Shown here one piece after another: positions 1 to 8,711 of a stretch of DNA of 64,000 bases (the stretch's first letter is position 1; the number at the start of each line of letters is the position of its first letter). The notes under the pieces are model-generated. The model was not told the DNA's origin. It saw only the letters and a list, made by a program, of their open reading frames with translations, and ran no database searches. Made by a program: the position numbers and the translations under genes. The stretch is from Halotalea alkalilenta DSM 17697 (GTDB lineage: Bacteria; Pseudomonadota; Gammaproteobacteria; Pseudomonadales; Halomonadaceae), in NCBI RefSeq assembly GCF_000621205.1, contig NZ_JHYY01000025.1:1-64000 (forward strand), given 5' to 3'.

Positions 1-155
1 CGGCGCCGCTCGGGACGAACGGGTTGGGGTCGGCACCCCGTTCGTGTCCTTCGATGCGCTTCGCTTACTCAGGATGCTCGGATAGCCGGTGAGGAACGAG
101 CCGAGTCGAACCACGGCCTCACCACCACCGCTCGGGGCGAACGGGTTTACTGATC
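1..155 (-). repeat. Partial copy of the dispersed CCCGTTCG repeat family
   Basis: Read on the minus strand, this segment contains the same blocks as the tandem repeat field at 29.9-30.5 kb. These are CCCGTTCG-CCCCGAGCGG, then GTGGTTCGACTCGGCTCG, then GAAGGACACGAACGG, then a second CCCGTTCGTCCCGAGCGG. It starts about 20 bp past the stop codon of the gamma-glutamyltransferase gene, in that gene's transcript sense. It runs off the window edge, so its full extent is unknown. No open frame with coding character is visible. Confidence 0.75.
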
Positions 156-173
156 CGTCCATGCCGGTACGCC

Positions 174-1895
174 CTAGGGCTTAGTGTCTTCCGCTCCGGC
201 TGCCGGTGCGCGGTCCGGCCAGAACCGTATGCCGGGGCGGGCAAGGCCGCCGCCCAGCGCTGCAACGGTACCGTCGGCACGCCAGCAGGCGGCACCAGTC
301 ATGCCGCCGTCCTCGTCGAAGGCGATCGCGTTCATCCCGCCGCCGATGTGCGGCATCACCTTCACTTGGTGCCCGCGAAGCTCGAGCGCGCGCTTCGCGC
401 TGCCATAGCCGCTTTCGATCTCGACCTCCTGCCCTTGCGTCCATATCCGCGGCGCTTCGACCGCTTGCTGCAGGCTCATGCCGTGGTCGATCAAGTTGAC
501 GATCGCCTGGAAGGCGGAAGGAAAGATCCGCAGGCCTCCGGGGAGGCCGAGGGCGAAGACCACGCGTCCCTCCTTCAGCACCATCATCGGCGCCATCGAG
601 GTGGGCACCCGTTTGCCGGGCACCACCGAAAGCGCCTTGCCTGGATGGGGATCGAAGTTGCTCATGTAGTTGTTGGGAATGATCCCAGTGCCGGGCACGA
701 TGAAGCGGGCGCCGAAGAGTCCGTTGATCGTATGAGTGGCCGAAACGACGTTGCCATCGCGATCGGCCACGGTGATGTGGGTGGTATCACGGCTCTCCCT
801 GAGCGGGTCGGGGCCGCCGACGCTGCCTCCGGCCTGCCGGATCAGCGCTCGACAGTGCGCGGCATGGTCTTTCGAGATCAGCCTTTCGACCGGCACGTCG
901 ACGAAGGCGGGATCGCCGCTATGCGCCCTGCGATCGGCGAAGGCGATGCGGATGATCTCGGCCAGCAGGTGCAGGCTCTCGGGCGTGCCGAACCCTAGCC
1001 CGCGCACATCGAAGGCCTCGATCATGTTCAGCATCTGCGTGACGTGCACGCCTGACGAGGCCGGTGGCGGCGGGCCGACGATCTCGAAGCCGCGGTAGCT
1101 GCCAATGATCGGCGCGCGCTCGATCGCCCGATAATCGCGCAGGTCCTCGAGCGTCACCCAGCCGGCGTCGGGTCCGCCGGTGGCGATTCGCTCGGCCAGC
1201 GCCGCGCCGAGCTCGCCACCGTGCAGCGCCGCTGCACCTTGACTTGCGATCAGCCGCAGGCTTTCGGCGTAGTCGCCCTGGATCAGCCTTTCGCCCGGCG
1301 CTGGCGCTCGGCCTCCGGGCAGCAGCACGGCGGCCATCGCGGGATCGAGGGCAAGCTCCGCCGCCGCCTCTCCGATCGCACCGGACAGGTAGTGGGTCAC
1401 CGCGAAGCCCCGCGAGGCGAGGCGGATCGCCGGCTCGACCACATCACTCCAGGGCAGCCGGCCGAAACGCGCCTGCATATCGCACCATCCAGCGAGGTTC
1501 CCCGGTACCGCCACCGACGAGGCGCCGATCGCATTGCGCCGATCCTTGGCCTCCATGTAGTCAGCAGGCGCAGCCGATAGCGGCGTGTAGATTTCCGGGT
1601 TCATGCCCTTCGCCGCACAGGAGAGCGCATCGATGACCACGTGGCGGCCGTCGGCCAGCCGCAGGTGCGATAGCCCGCCTCCCGCGATGCCGACCATCAT
1701 CGGCTCCACTACGGTCAGCGCGAGCAGCGCGGCCGCCGCTGCGTCTATGGCGTTGCCGCCCGAGGCGAGGATTTCCGACCCGGCCGCAGAGCCGAGCGGG
1801 TGGTTGGTCACGACGACGCCACCGGCACCGGAGGCGGGACGTTTTTCGCAGCTGAAGGGAAAAGGCGTGGCCATGGAGGGGTGGCGCGGGTCCAT
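174..1895 (-). CDS. ggt: Gamma-glutamyltransferase family protein
   Basis: This 573-residue protein belongs to the gamma-glutamyltranspeptidase (Ntn-hydrolase) family, which cleaves or transfers the gamma-glutamyl group of glutathione and related compounds. The motif DTTHITVADRDGN matches the start of the small subunit. T371 is the predicted autoprocessing and catalytic threonine, which would give a large subunit of about 370 residues and a small one of about 200. A substrate-loop PGGLR segment follows. The first 30 residues hold no convincing signal peptide, unlike periplasmic enterobacterial Ggt, so a cytoplasmic enzyme or a related gamma-glutamyl hydrolase is possible. The ATG is preceded by GAGGAG at about 9 nt. 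The true substrate cannot be told from sequence. Confidence 0.88.
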   Translation of the reverse strand: MDPRHPSMATPFPFSCEKRPASGAGGVVVTNHPLGSAAGSEILASGGNAIDAAAAALLALTVVEPMMVGIAGGGLSHLRLADGRHVVIDALSCAAKGMNPEIYTPLSAAPADYMEAKDRRNAIGASSVAVPGNLAGWCDMQARFGRLPWSDVVEPAIRLASRGFAVTHYLSGAIGEAAAELALDPAMAAVLLPGGRAPAPGERLIQGDYAESLRLIASQGAAALHGGELGAALAERIATGGPDAGWVTLEDLRDYRAIERAPIIGSYRGFEIVGPPPPASSGVHVTQMLNMIEAFDVRGLGFGTPESLHLLAEIIRIAFADRRAHSGDPAFVDVPVERLISKDHAAHCRALIRQAGGSVGGPDPLRESRDTTHITVADRDGNVVSATHTINGLFGARFIVPGTGIIPNNYMSNFDPHPGKALSVVPGKRVPTSMAPMMVLKEGRVVFALGLPGGLRIFPSAFQAIVNLIDHGMSLQQAVEAPRIWTQGQEVEIESGYGSAKRALELRGHQVKVMPHIGGGMNAIAFDEDGGMTGAACWRADGTVAALGGGLARPGIRFWPDRAPAAGAEDTKP

Positions 1896-1991
1896 CGTCG
1901 AAGCTCCTCGGCAATCGAAGACCCCAGCATACCTCCCCGCCGGGCATTTCGGGTATCGACGCTCAGCGCGAGCGCACGCCGATCGGCGCGG

Positions 1992-3221
1992 CTAGCGGTA
2001 GGCGCTGCCTTCGACGTAGCGGTCGTTGAGCGCGTAGTCGCCGATCTCGAGCAGCTTGTAGGCCACCGGATCGTGCAGGGTATGGGTGCGGATATCGCGC
2101 CAGAAGCGGTCGAAGCCATAGCGGTTATGGGTGGCGCGCGCGCCCATCAGTTCGAAGATCCGGGTGCAGATCTCGAGCCCACTACGAGTAGCGTGCGCCT
2201 TGGCGATCGCCACCGCGGCGGCGGCCTCGCCGCGCTGCTCGGCCGTGAACGCCTCGCCTGCGGCGAGCAGCTCGGCCATCCGCTCGGCGGCTCGGTCGGC
2301 CAGGGCGATCATCGACTCGAGCATGATCCAGAGTTCACCGAACTGGGTTCGAATCAGTACATCCTCGCTGGCCGACGCCGCATCGGAATGCAGCCACGGC
2401 CGGGAGGAGTGATGAATGAAACGCTTGGCGGCGCGCAGGGCGCCGAGCGCGAAGCCGATGTAGAAGTTGGTGAACAGCGACTGGTTGACCGGCCCGCGAA
2501 TGGTGGTGACGAAGCGCCCTCGAGAATCATCGCGCTCGAATACCAGCTCATCAGCGGCGGCGAGTACGCCCTCGAGTCCAACGCTGCCGCTCTCGCTGCG
2601 CTCGAGCCCGATCGCGTCCCAGTCCCCACCGAGGGTGATCCCCTCGCGATCGACCGGCAGCAGTGCGAAGCCCGCCTGCTGGGAGTCGCGATGCCTGACG
2701 CTAAAGGTAAGCAGGTCGGCGAACCCGCTGCCGGTGCAGAAGTGCTTGCGTCCGTCGAGCACGAAACCATCGCCTTCGGGCCGCGCCAGCACATCGTCGT
2801 CGCGAGGATTGACCACGCCGGCGAGCCACAGCCGCTGTTCGGCGATGCGCCGTTCGAGCGCATGCCAGCGCGGTGTCGGCTCGCGGCGCAGGTGAAAGGT
2901 CTGCATCAGATGATAGCCGAGCACCGCGCCCACCGAACCGTCTCCGGCGGCTACCTCGCGCACCACCCGGCAGAGTGCGGGCCAGCCCAGCCCAAGCCCG
3001 CCCCTGGAGGCCGCGATCCCGGCAGTGGACAAGCCACTGTGCTTGAGTCGCTCGATCGCCTCGAACGGCAGGCGATCTCGCGCCTCGCGCTCGCCAAGCC
3101 CCGCGGAGAACTCGGCGGCGAGCGATCGGGCCGTCTCCAGCGCCTGGGACTCGATCCGCGCCTGGTCTGTGGCATTACGCTCGATGCGATAGCCGACTTC
3201 GTCACTGCCTCGTTCGCTCAT
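1992..3221 (-). CDS. Acyl-CoA dehydrogenase-like flavin monooxygenase (DszC/SfnB type)
   Basis: This 409-residue protein has the acyl-CoA dehydrogenase fold: an alpha-helical N-terminal domain, a middle beta domain (around HFCTGSGFADLL) and a C-terminal helical bundle. It resembles the dibenzothiophene-sulfone monooxygenase/SfnB group of FMNH2-dependent flavoproteins more than true fatty acyl-CoA dehydrogenases. An upstream in-frame ATG at 3242 exists, but the ATG at 3221 follows AAGGGGAG at good spacing and is preferred. It reads in the same direction as ggt, with 96 bp between them. Members of this group act in organosulfur use or remain uncharacterised. No sulfur-starvation operon surrounds it, so the substrate is open. 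Confidence 0.8.
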   Translation of the reverse strand: MSERGSDEVGYRIERNATDQARIESQALETARSLAAEFSAGLGEREARDRLPFEAIERLKHSGLSTAGIAASRGGLGLGWPALCRVVREVAAGDGSVGAVLGYHLMQTFHLRREPTPRWHALERRIAEQRLWLAGVVNPRDDDVLARPEGDGFVLDGRKHFCTGSGFADLLTFSVRHRDSQQAGFALLPVDREGITLGGDWDAIGLERSESGSVGLEGVLAAADELVFERDDSRGRFVTTIRGPVNQSLFTNFYIGFALGALRAAKRFIHHSSRPWLHSDAASASEDVLIRTQFGELWIMLESMIALADRAAERMAELLAAGEAFTAEQRGEAAAAVAIAKAHATRSGLEICTRIFELMGARATHNRYGFDRFWRDIRTHTLHDPVAYKLLEIGDYALNDRYVEGSAYR

Positions 3222-3412
3222 CGCGCTCCCCTTAGGATGCATACGCTGTACAGAGCGCCACCATAAGCAAAGCAGCCGCGGGTTTGAAATTCCCTTGAAG
3301 GATTACCTGATTCCATTTCCGAGCATGAACCGATAGCGGATCACGATACGATCAGACTGGAGGCGGCCGTCGGAGCCCTGCGCCTGCGCTGGTCGACGGC
3401 ACTTTCGGATCG

Positions 3413-3943
3413 CTAGACCAAGCGCTTTTCCAAAATCTCGAAACGCAGGTCGTCGCGCAGCGGAACGCCGAAGCGCTCGTCACCGTAGGGAAAGGGCTTG
3501 TAGACACCGCTGCGGCGAAAGCCGCGGCGCTGGTACCACTCGATCAGCTCGCCCCGCTGCTCGATCACGCTGATCCGCAGCCACTCGACGCCGAGCCAAT
3601 CACGCGCCAGGCACTCGGCCTCGCCGAGCAGCAGCCGGCCGATGCCCTCCCCTTGCAGGCTCGGGCGTACGGCGAAGGTGCCGAAATGGCCTTCGCCATC
3701 CGCCAAGGCCAGGTGACCACAGCCGAGCAGACGCCCATCGCGCTCAGCGACGATCACCCGGCTTCGCGGACGCTGGATGTCTCGACGCAGCAGCAGCGGG
3801 TCGAGGCGCGGGCCACCGAGCAGCGAGGCTTCAGTGGTCCAACCGCCAGCGTCGATCAGGCGATAGGCCTCGGTGACCAAGGCGACCAGCTCGGTCACAT
3901 CACCCTCGGCCGCATCACGAAAGCGTGGCGCGGCGGCGCTCAT
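3413..3943 (-). CDS. GNAT family N-acetyltransferase
   Basis: This is a 176-residue single-domain GNAT protein. The acetyl-CoA-binding motif A is visible as VRPSLQGEGIGRLLL at about residues 92-106, preceded by the HFGTFAV strand. The C-terminal WYQRRGF segment is typical of motif B. The acceptor substrate is unknown. Its ATG overlaps the TAA of the upstream PEP-mutase-family gene (TAATG), so the two are probably translationally coupled and co-transcribed. Confidence 0.9.
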   Translation of the reverse strand: MSAAAPRFRDAAEGDVTELVALVTEAYRLIDAGGWTTEASLLGGPRLDPLLLRRDIQRPRSRVIVAERDGRLLGCGHLALADGEGHFGTFAVRPSLQGEGIGRLLLGEAECLARDWLGVEWLRISVIEQRGELIEWYQRRGFRRSGVYKPFPYGDERFGVPLRDDLRFEILEKRLV

Positions 3944-4806
3944 TACTCTTTGACTTCCATGTACTCGCGCGCCCAGATCCGGTACTCCTCGAGCGTCGAG
4001 TACTTGGTCGAGAGCTCGGAGGCGGAGAGCTTGGAGGCGGTGACGCCGCGCTGTTCGCGCAGGCAGTCGTAGGTTGCCTTGATCGCGGCGAAATAGGCCG
4101 CATGGCCGTTGACCACCACCCGCACGCCGAGTTCGGCGAGACGCTCGAGATCACGCAGTTCCGGGTTGCCGTAGGCGATCAGCATCATCGGAATGCTCAG
4201 ATGCTCCGAGACCCTGGCGAGATGGTCGATATCACGGATGCCTACCATGCAGATGCCGTCCACCCCCGCCGCCTGGTAGCGCTTGACCCGCTGGATCAGG
4301 GCGTCGTCGTCGAGCACGCCGGCATTGGTACGAGCGAAGATGGAAAGCTCAGGATCCACCCGGGCCTCGATCGCAGCGCGCAGCTTGCCGACCATCTCAT
4401 CGACGCAGATCAGATCGGTGGACTTGTGGCCGAACTGCGCCGGCAGCAGGGTATCCTCGAGGGTCAGCATCGCGATGCCCGCGCGCTCGAGCTCGGTGAC
4501 CGTGCGCATCACGTTGAGCGCATTGCCGTAGCCGTGGTCGGCATCGACGATCACCGGCAGCTGCGCGACGCGGCCGATCCGGGTCGCCTGTTCGACGAAC
4601 TCGCTCAGGGTGATGAGCGCGAAATCAGGCGCGGCGAGCACCTGCAGCGAGGCAACGGAGCCACCGAGGATGCCGACTTCGAAGCCAAGATCAGCGGCGA
4701 TGCGCGCAGACATCGGATCGAACACCGAGGCGGTGTCGTAGCAGGCATTGGAGGCAAGCAGCTGGCGGAACTGGACCCGCAGCTCGCGCTGGGAAGTGGT
4801 GGACAT
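3943..4806 (-). CDS. Isocitrate lyase/PEP mutase superfamily protein, oxaloacetate decarboxylase-like
   Basis: This 287-residue TIM-barrel protein belongs to the PEP mutase/isocitrate lyase superfamily. Metal and substrate ligands are recognisable: S50 in GILGGS and the acidic pair D88/D90 in [11 protein letters not shown]. The isocitrate lyase KKCGH catalytic motif is absent, being replaced by [10 protein letters not shown]. Length and pattern match the oxaloacetate decarboxylase subgroup (Pseudomonas PA4872 type) rather than lyases acting on methylisocitrate. It heads a two-gene unit with the GNAT gene. Decarboxylase activity on oxaloacetate is inferred from subfamily resemblance only. Confidence 0.82.
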   Translation of the reverse strand: MSTTSQRELRVQFRQLLASNACYDTASVFDPMSARIAADLGFEVGILGGSVASLQVLAAPDFALITLSEFVEQATRIGRVAQLPVIVDADHGYGNALNVMRTVTELERAGIAMLTLEDTLLPAQFGHKSTDLICVDEMVGKLRAAIEARVDPELSIFARTNAGVLDDDALIQRVKRYQAAGVDGICMVGIRDIDHLARVSEHLSIPMMLIAYGNPELRDLERLAELGVRVVVNGHAAYFAAIKATYDCLREQRGVTASKLSASELSTKYSTLEEYRIWAREYMEVKE

Positions 4807-5167
4807 CTAAACCCTCCATGGAAAGGAGTGGATGCACTGCGACGCAAAGCGCAGTACGCGGGGAGCGACACTTTCCACCCGACGGTGAAACGCCATCGAA
4901 CGGACGCGGGCGGAGGATGCCGGGAGGAAGCGGACGGAATCGAGTTCGAGCCCGATAGGGCGGCGGCCAGGGAACGCCCTCTGCGCGAGGCCATCCAACG
5001 CTTACCACCCCCGTCCGCCAAGCCGGATTCATCGCGCCATGATAGCTCCACGCGATGGAATCGGCGACCCGCAGGCGCCGGGATGCCACGCCCAAAACCT
5101 GACGATGCGGACCTTGGATGAAGAAGAGCGCAAGCCTGGGCAACGACGCTCCGGCGAGGAGCGAGGC
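4807..5167. other. 361-bp gap with no recognised gene
   Basis: This gap lies between the PEP-mutase-family gene and the ChaC gene, both on the minus strand. Open frames here lack a ribosome-binding site and any family resemblance. It probably holds the promoter and leader of the PEP-mutase-family unit, but I could not assign confident -35/-10 elements. Confidence 0.5.
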
Positions 5168-5833
5168 TCACTCCCGCCGGAGGTCGACTGCGAGCAGCAG
5201 GCGCTCGAGCCTTTGATCTCGAATCGCCAACCGATGCAGGTCGTTCACCGTGTTGTGCAGGTACTCGCGGCAGCTGCCGAGCACCCCGCGGCCGGTACTG
5301 AGCAGTTCGACCATCTCGGCGTCGGTGAGCCGGGGGATGTAGCGCGGATGATGGGGATTGCCGACGAAGGCGATCGCCCAGGTAGGGCCCTGCTCGGTGA
5401 CCAGCCGGACCCAGCGCGGCTGGTAGGCGCCGGTGAGCATCTCCCTGCGCCAGACCAGCAGCAGTTCGTGCTCGATGCCGGCCTCGGGCACGCGGATCGC
5501 CATTCCCCGGCAGGAGCCGCCGGGGACCAACGCCAGCATCAGCCCCGGCCACTGCTCGGAGCCACGGCCATGGGTGAGCTTGAGACGAAAATCGCGATGA
5601 TAGCCGTAGAGCCGCGAGGTGCGGTGCTCGACCACCTCGACGCAGGGGTTCCAGATCAGCGAGCCGTAGGCGAACAGGAATACCCCATCGACCCCGCGAG
5701 CTTCCTCGGGCCGTCGCTCGAGCATGGCGCGGATCGAGTCGCGCAAGGCATCATCGTCGAACAGCGCTATATCGGGGTAGTGGCGCTCGAAGTAATGCCT
5801 GATCAGGTTGTGCTCGAGCGTCTGCCGGGTCAT
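5168..5833 (-). CDS. chaC: Glutathione-specific gamma-glutamylcyclotransferase (ChaC family)
   Basis: This is about 221 residues from the ATG at 5833. ChaC enzymes cleave intracellular glutathione into 5-oxoproline and Cys-Gly. The signature FAYGSLIWNP substrate loop is present. The catalytic glutamate is expected in the ELLLVWRREM segment, as in E. coli ChaC ELTLLWKREM. The start is uncertain: in-frame ATG codons lie at 5887 and 5833 and a TTG at 5923, none with an ideal ribosome-binding site. The 5833 start gives an N-terminal arm of about the same length as E. coli ChaC. No cation transporter ChaA lies beside it. Confidence 0.85.
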   Translation of the reverse strand: MTRQTLEHNLIRHYFERHYPDIALFDDDALRDSIRAMLERRPEEARGVDGVFLFAYGSLIWNPCVEVVEHRTSRLYGYHRDFRLKLTHGRGSEQWPGLMLALVPGGSCRGMAIRVPEAGIEHELLLVWRREMLTGAYQPRWVRLVTEQGPTWAIAFVGNPHHPRYIPRLTDAEMVELLSTGRGVLGSCREYLHNTVNDLHRLAIRDQRLERLLLAVDLRRE

Positions 5834-6041
5834 CGGAATGGTTTCACTCGTCGCCACGGCGGCGCTACAGCTGGTTTCTTCTCTCATCGATTGACAGCCC
5901 GGCTTGCCGGCATGCTCCTCCAAGTGACCAGGCGGAGCAGGACTCCGCGATCGCCTTCGCCATGCATGTTAGACGAAAGGCGACATGGTTCGGGCGACGA
6001 ATCATTCTACGCCTAGAGACCAAGCCACCCAAGCCGCCGCG

Positions 6042-7334
6042 CTAGACGCGCGATCGCCGCACCAGGATCAGGTTGAGCAGGATCGCGGTGAAGGTGGCGG
6101 TGCCTATCCCATCGAGGGTGAAACCACCGATCGCCAGATGAAAATTACCGGCACCGAGCACGAGGGTCGCGGCAATCACGATCAGGTGCTTGGTATCGCC
6201 CAGGTCGACTCCGTTCTGCAGCCAGATCCGCGCGCCCGCCACTGCGATCAGGCCGAACACGACGATCGAGGTGCCGCCGAGCACCGGTCCCGGAATGGTC
6301 TGGATCAGCGCGCCAAACTTGGGTGAGAAGCCAAGCAGGATCGCGAGCAAGGCCGCCGCAACGAAGATCAGCGTCGAAAACACCCGGGTCACCGCCATTA
6401 CCCCGATGTTCTCGGCATAGGTGGTCACCCCGGTGCCGCCCACCGAGCCTGACACCATCGTCGCCACACCATCGCCGAGGAACGCACGGCCGATCCAGGG
6501 GTCGAGATTACGCTCGGTCATCGCGCCCACCGCCTTGATATGGCCCAGGTTCTCCGCTACCAGGATCACCGCCACCGGGGCGATCAGCGCGATCGCGCCG
6601 AGCTCGAAACTCGGCGAGGAGAACACCGGCAGCCCCAGCCACGGCGCTTCGAACACCGGGGAGAAATCGATCGGCGTCCCCAGCCCGAAGCCGTTGGCGA
6701 CCACCGCATAGACCAGATAAGCGCTCAGCAGCCCGAGCAGGATCAAAAGCCGCTGGGCGAGCCCGCGACTCCACACCGCGGCGAAGCCGATGCACAGCAC
6801 GGTGACCATCGCCATCCAGCTTTCGAATGCGCTGTTCGAGACGCTCGCCACCGCCACCGGCGCGAGGTTGAGCCCGATCATGGTGACGATCGCGCCGGTC
6901 ACCACCGGCGGCAGCAGTCGCTCTATCCATCCCGTTCCCAGCGCCATCACCACCAGCCCGATCAGCGCATAGACCAGGCCACAGACGATGATCCCGCCGA
7001 GCGCCAGGCCGATCTGCGGATTGGCGCCGCTGCCGGCATAGCCGGTCGCGGCGATCACCACGCCGATGAAGGCGAAGCTGGAGCCGAGATAGCTCGGCAC
7101 CCGGCCACCGACGATGAGAAAGAAGATCAGCGTGCCTACACCCGACATCAGGATCGCGAGGTTGGGATCGAACCCCATCAAAAGCGGCGCGAGCACGGTC
7201 GAGCCGAACATCGCCACCGCATGCTGCACCCCCATCACCCCGGTCTGGAGCAGCGAGAGCCGCTCGTCGGGGGCAACGATCGCGCCCTCCCCGGCCCCTT
7301 TCAGCCGCCATTTCGGAAACCATCCTTCGGCCAC
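6042..7334 (-). CDS. NCS2 family nucleobase:cation symporter (uracil/xanthine permease)
   Basis: This 430-residue polytopic membrane protein has the even spread of hydrophobic segments typical of UraA-like NCS2 transporters (14 segments in solved structures). Conserved features visible are GVQHAVAMFG in segment 1, ENLGHIKAVGAMT in the segment-8 region that binds substrate, and the GSVGGTGVTTYAENIG signature in segment 10. The GTG start at 7334 is preceded by AGGGAGAAG. Much longer open reading upstream in this frame is antisense to the divergent reductase gene and was discarded. UraA-type (uracil) specificity is more likely than xanthine, but is not proven. Confidence 0.88.
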   Translation of the reverse strand: MAEGWFPKWRLKGAGEGAIVAPDERLSLLQTGVMGVQHAVAMFGSTVLAPLLMGFDPNLAILMSGVGTLIFFLIVGGRVPSYLGSSFAFIGVVIAATGYAGSGANPQIGLALGGIIVCGLVYALIGLVVMALGTGWIERLLPPVVTGAIVTMIGLNLAPVAVASVSNSAFESWMAMVTVLCIGFAAVWSRGLAQRLLILLGLLSAYLVYAVVANGFGLGTPIDFSPVFEAPWLGLPVFSSPSFELGAIALIAPVAVILVAENLGHIKAVGAMTERNLDPWIGRAFLGDGVATMVSGSVGGTGVTTYAENIGVMAVTRVFSTLIFVAAALLAILLGFSPKFGALIQTIPGPVLGGTSIVVFGLIAVAGARIWLQNGVDLGDTKHLIVIAATLVLGAGNFHLAIGGFTLDGIGTATFTAILLNLILVRRSRV

Positions 7335-7502
7335 GCCGCTTCTCCCTGATCGATTGAATATGGTGCGCCCCGATCCGCGCCTCGCATGCTCCGACGTATC
7401 TACTAGCCTGATATCCATGCGCCGCGCAGGACCATCGGGCAGGAGGCCCGCCATCGCGCGCGGCGCCTCGTGACCAACGCCAGACGATGAATGGAGGCCA
7501 GG

Positions 7503-8711
7503 ATGCGCCACGACTACGATTATCTGATCATCGGTGCCGGCATGGTAGCCGACGCTGCCGCGCGTGGGATCCGCGAACTCGACGCCGAGGGCACCATCGG
7601 CGTGCTCGGCGAGGAGCAGGATCCACCGGTAACCCGCCCGGCGCTGTCGAAGAAGCTCTGGACCGACCCTGAATTCGGCTACGACCAGATATTCCCGGAT
7701 ACCAGCGGCGATACCGGGGCGGCGTTGCGCCTCGGCGTTCACGTCAGCCGTATCGACCGTGCGGCCAAACGGGTCGAGACCAGCGATGGCGGCAGCTATG
7801 GCTACGGCAAACTGCTGATCGGCACCGGCGGCGCGCCCAAGCGCCTCGAGCTGCCGGCAAGCGAAAGAGTACTCTACTATCGCACCGTCGAAGACTACCG
7901 CAAGCTGCGCGAACTGGCGGGCGAGCAGCGGCACGTGGCGGTGGTCGGCGGCGGCTTCATCGGTACCGAGCTCGCAGCCGCCCTGGTTCAAAACGGCGCC
8001 AGGACCACCTTGATCCTGCCCGAGCGGACCCTTGGCGAGTCGCAGTTCCCCGCGGCGCTGGCCGAGCGCCTCCACCAGACCTTCCTCGACCATGGGGTGG
8101 AGCTGATCGGCGGGCACGAGGTCGTGGACGGCGAGGAGCGCGGCGGCAAAGTGGTGGTGCGGCTCGACGATGGGCTCAGCATCGAAGCGGACGCGGTCGT
8201 GATCGGGCTCGGCATCACTCCCAACCAATCGCTCGCCGAGCAAGCGGGGCTTGCGGTCGATGAAGGCATCATCGTCGATGCGCGGCTCGCCACCGAGGAT
8301 CCCGACATCTTCGCCGCCGGCGACGTGGCCAAGTACCCGGATGCGATCCTCGGGCGCCAGCGGGTCGAGCACGTCGACAACGCCAAGCGGATGGGCCGCT
8401 GCGCGGGCAGGATCATGGCGGGCTCGGACGAGCGCTACACCTATACGCCCTATTTCTATTCGGTGCTCTTCGATCTGGGCTACCAGGCGATCGGCCGGCT
8501 TTCGAGCCAGCTGCAGATGGCTGAAGAGTGGCTGCAAGCGCCAGCGCAAAAGGGCACGGTGTACTACCTCGACGACCACCGCTTGGTCGGCGTGCTGCTG
8601 GTCGGGTTCGACGCCGACGAGCAGGCGGAAAAACTCGATCACGCCCGGGGGCTTTTGGCCGACAAGGGCCCATTCGACCCGGACACGCTGGTCGGCAGAA
8701 AAACCGACTAG
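7503..8711 (+). CDS. FAD/NAD(P)-dependent oxidoreductase (AIF/rubredoxin-reductase-like)
   Basis: This 402-residue pyridine-nucleotide-disulphide oxidoreductase has an N-terminal FAD-binding Rossmann motif (YLIIGAGMVA, residues 6-15). A second NAD(P)-binding motif VAVVGGGFIGTELA lies near residue 148, and the FAD-binding IFAAGDVAKY motif follows further on. No CxxxxC redox pair is seen, placing it with ferredoxin/rubredoxin reductases and AIF-like NADH oxidoreductases. GGAGG a few bases upstream supports the ATG at 7503 over one at 7491. It is divergent from the NCS2 permease and convergent with the LysR gene, sharing its last 4 bp (CTAG) with the LysR stop. No redox partner gene is adjacent. 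Confidence 0.85.
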   Translation: MRHDYDYLIIGAGMVADAAARGIRELDAEGTIGVLGEEQDPPVTRPALSKKLWTDPEFGYDQIFPDTSGDTGAALRLGVHVSRIDRAAKRVETSDGGSYGYGKLLIGTGGAPKRLELPASERVLYYRTVEDYRKLRELAGEQRHVAVVGGGFIGTELAAALVQNGARTTLILPERTLGESQFPAALAERLHQTFLDHGVELIGGHEVVDGEERGGKVVVRLDDGLSIEADAVVIGLGITPNQSLAEQAGLAVDEGIIVDARLATEDPDIFAAGDVAKYPDAILGRQRVEHVDNAKRMGRCAGRIMAGSDERYTYTPYFYSVLFDLGYQAIGRLSSQLQMAEEWLQAPAQKGTVYYLDDHRLVGVLLVGFDADEQAEKLDHARGLLADKGPFDPDTLVGRKTD

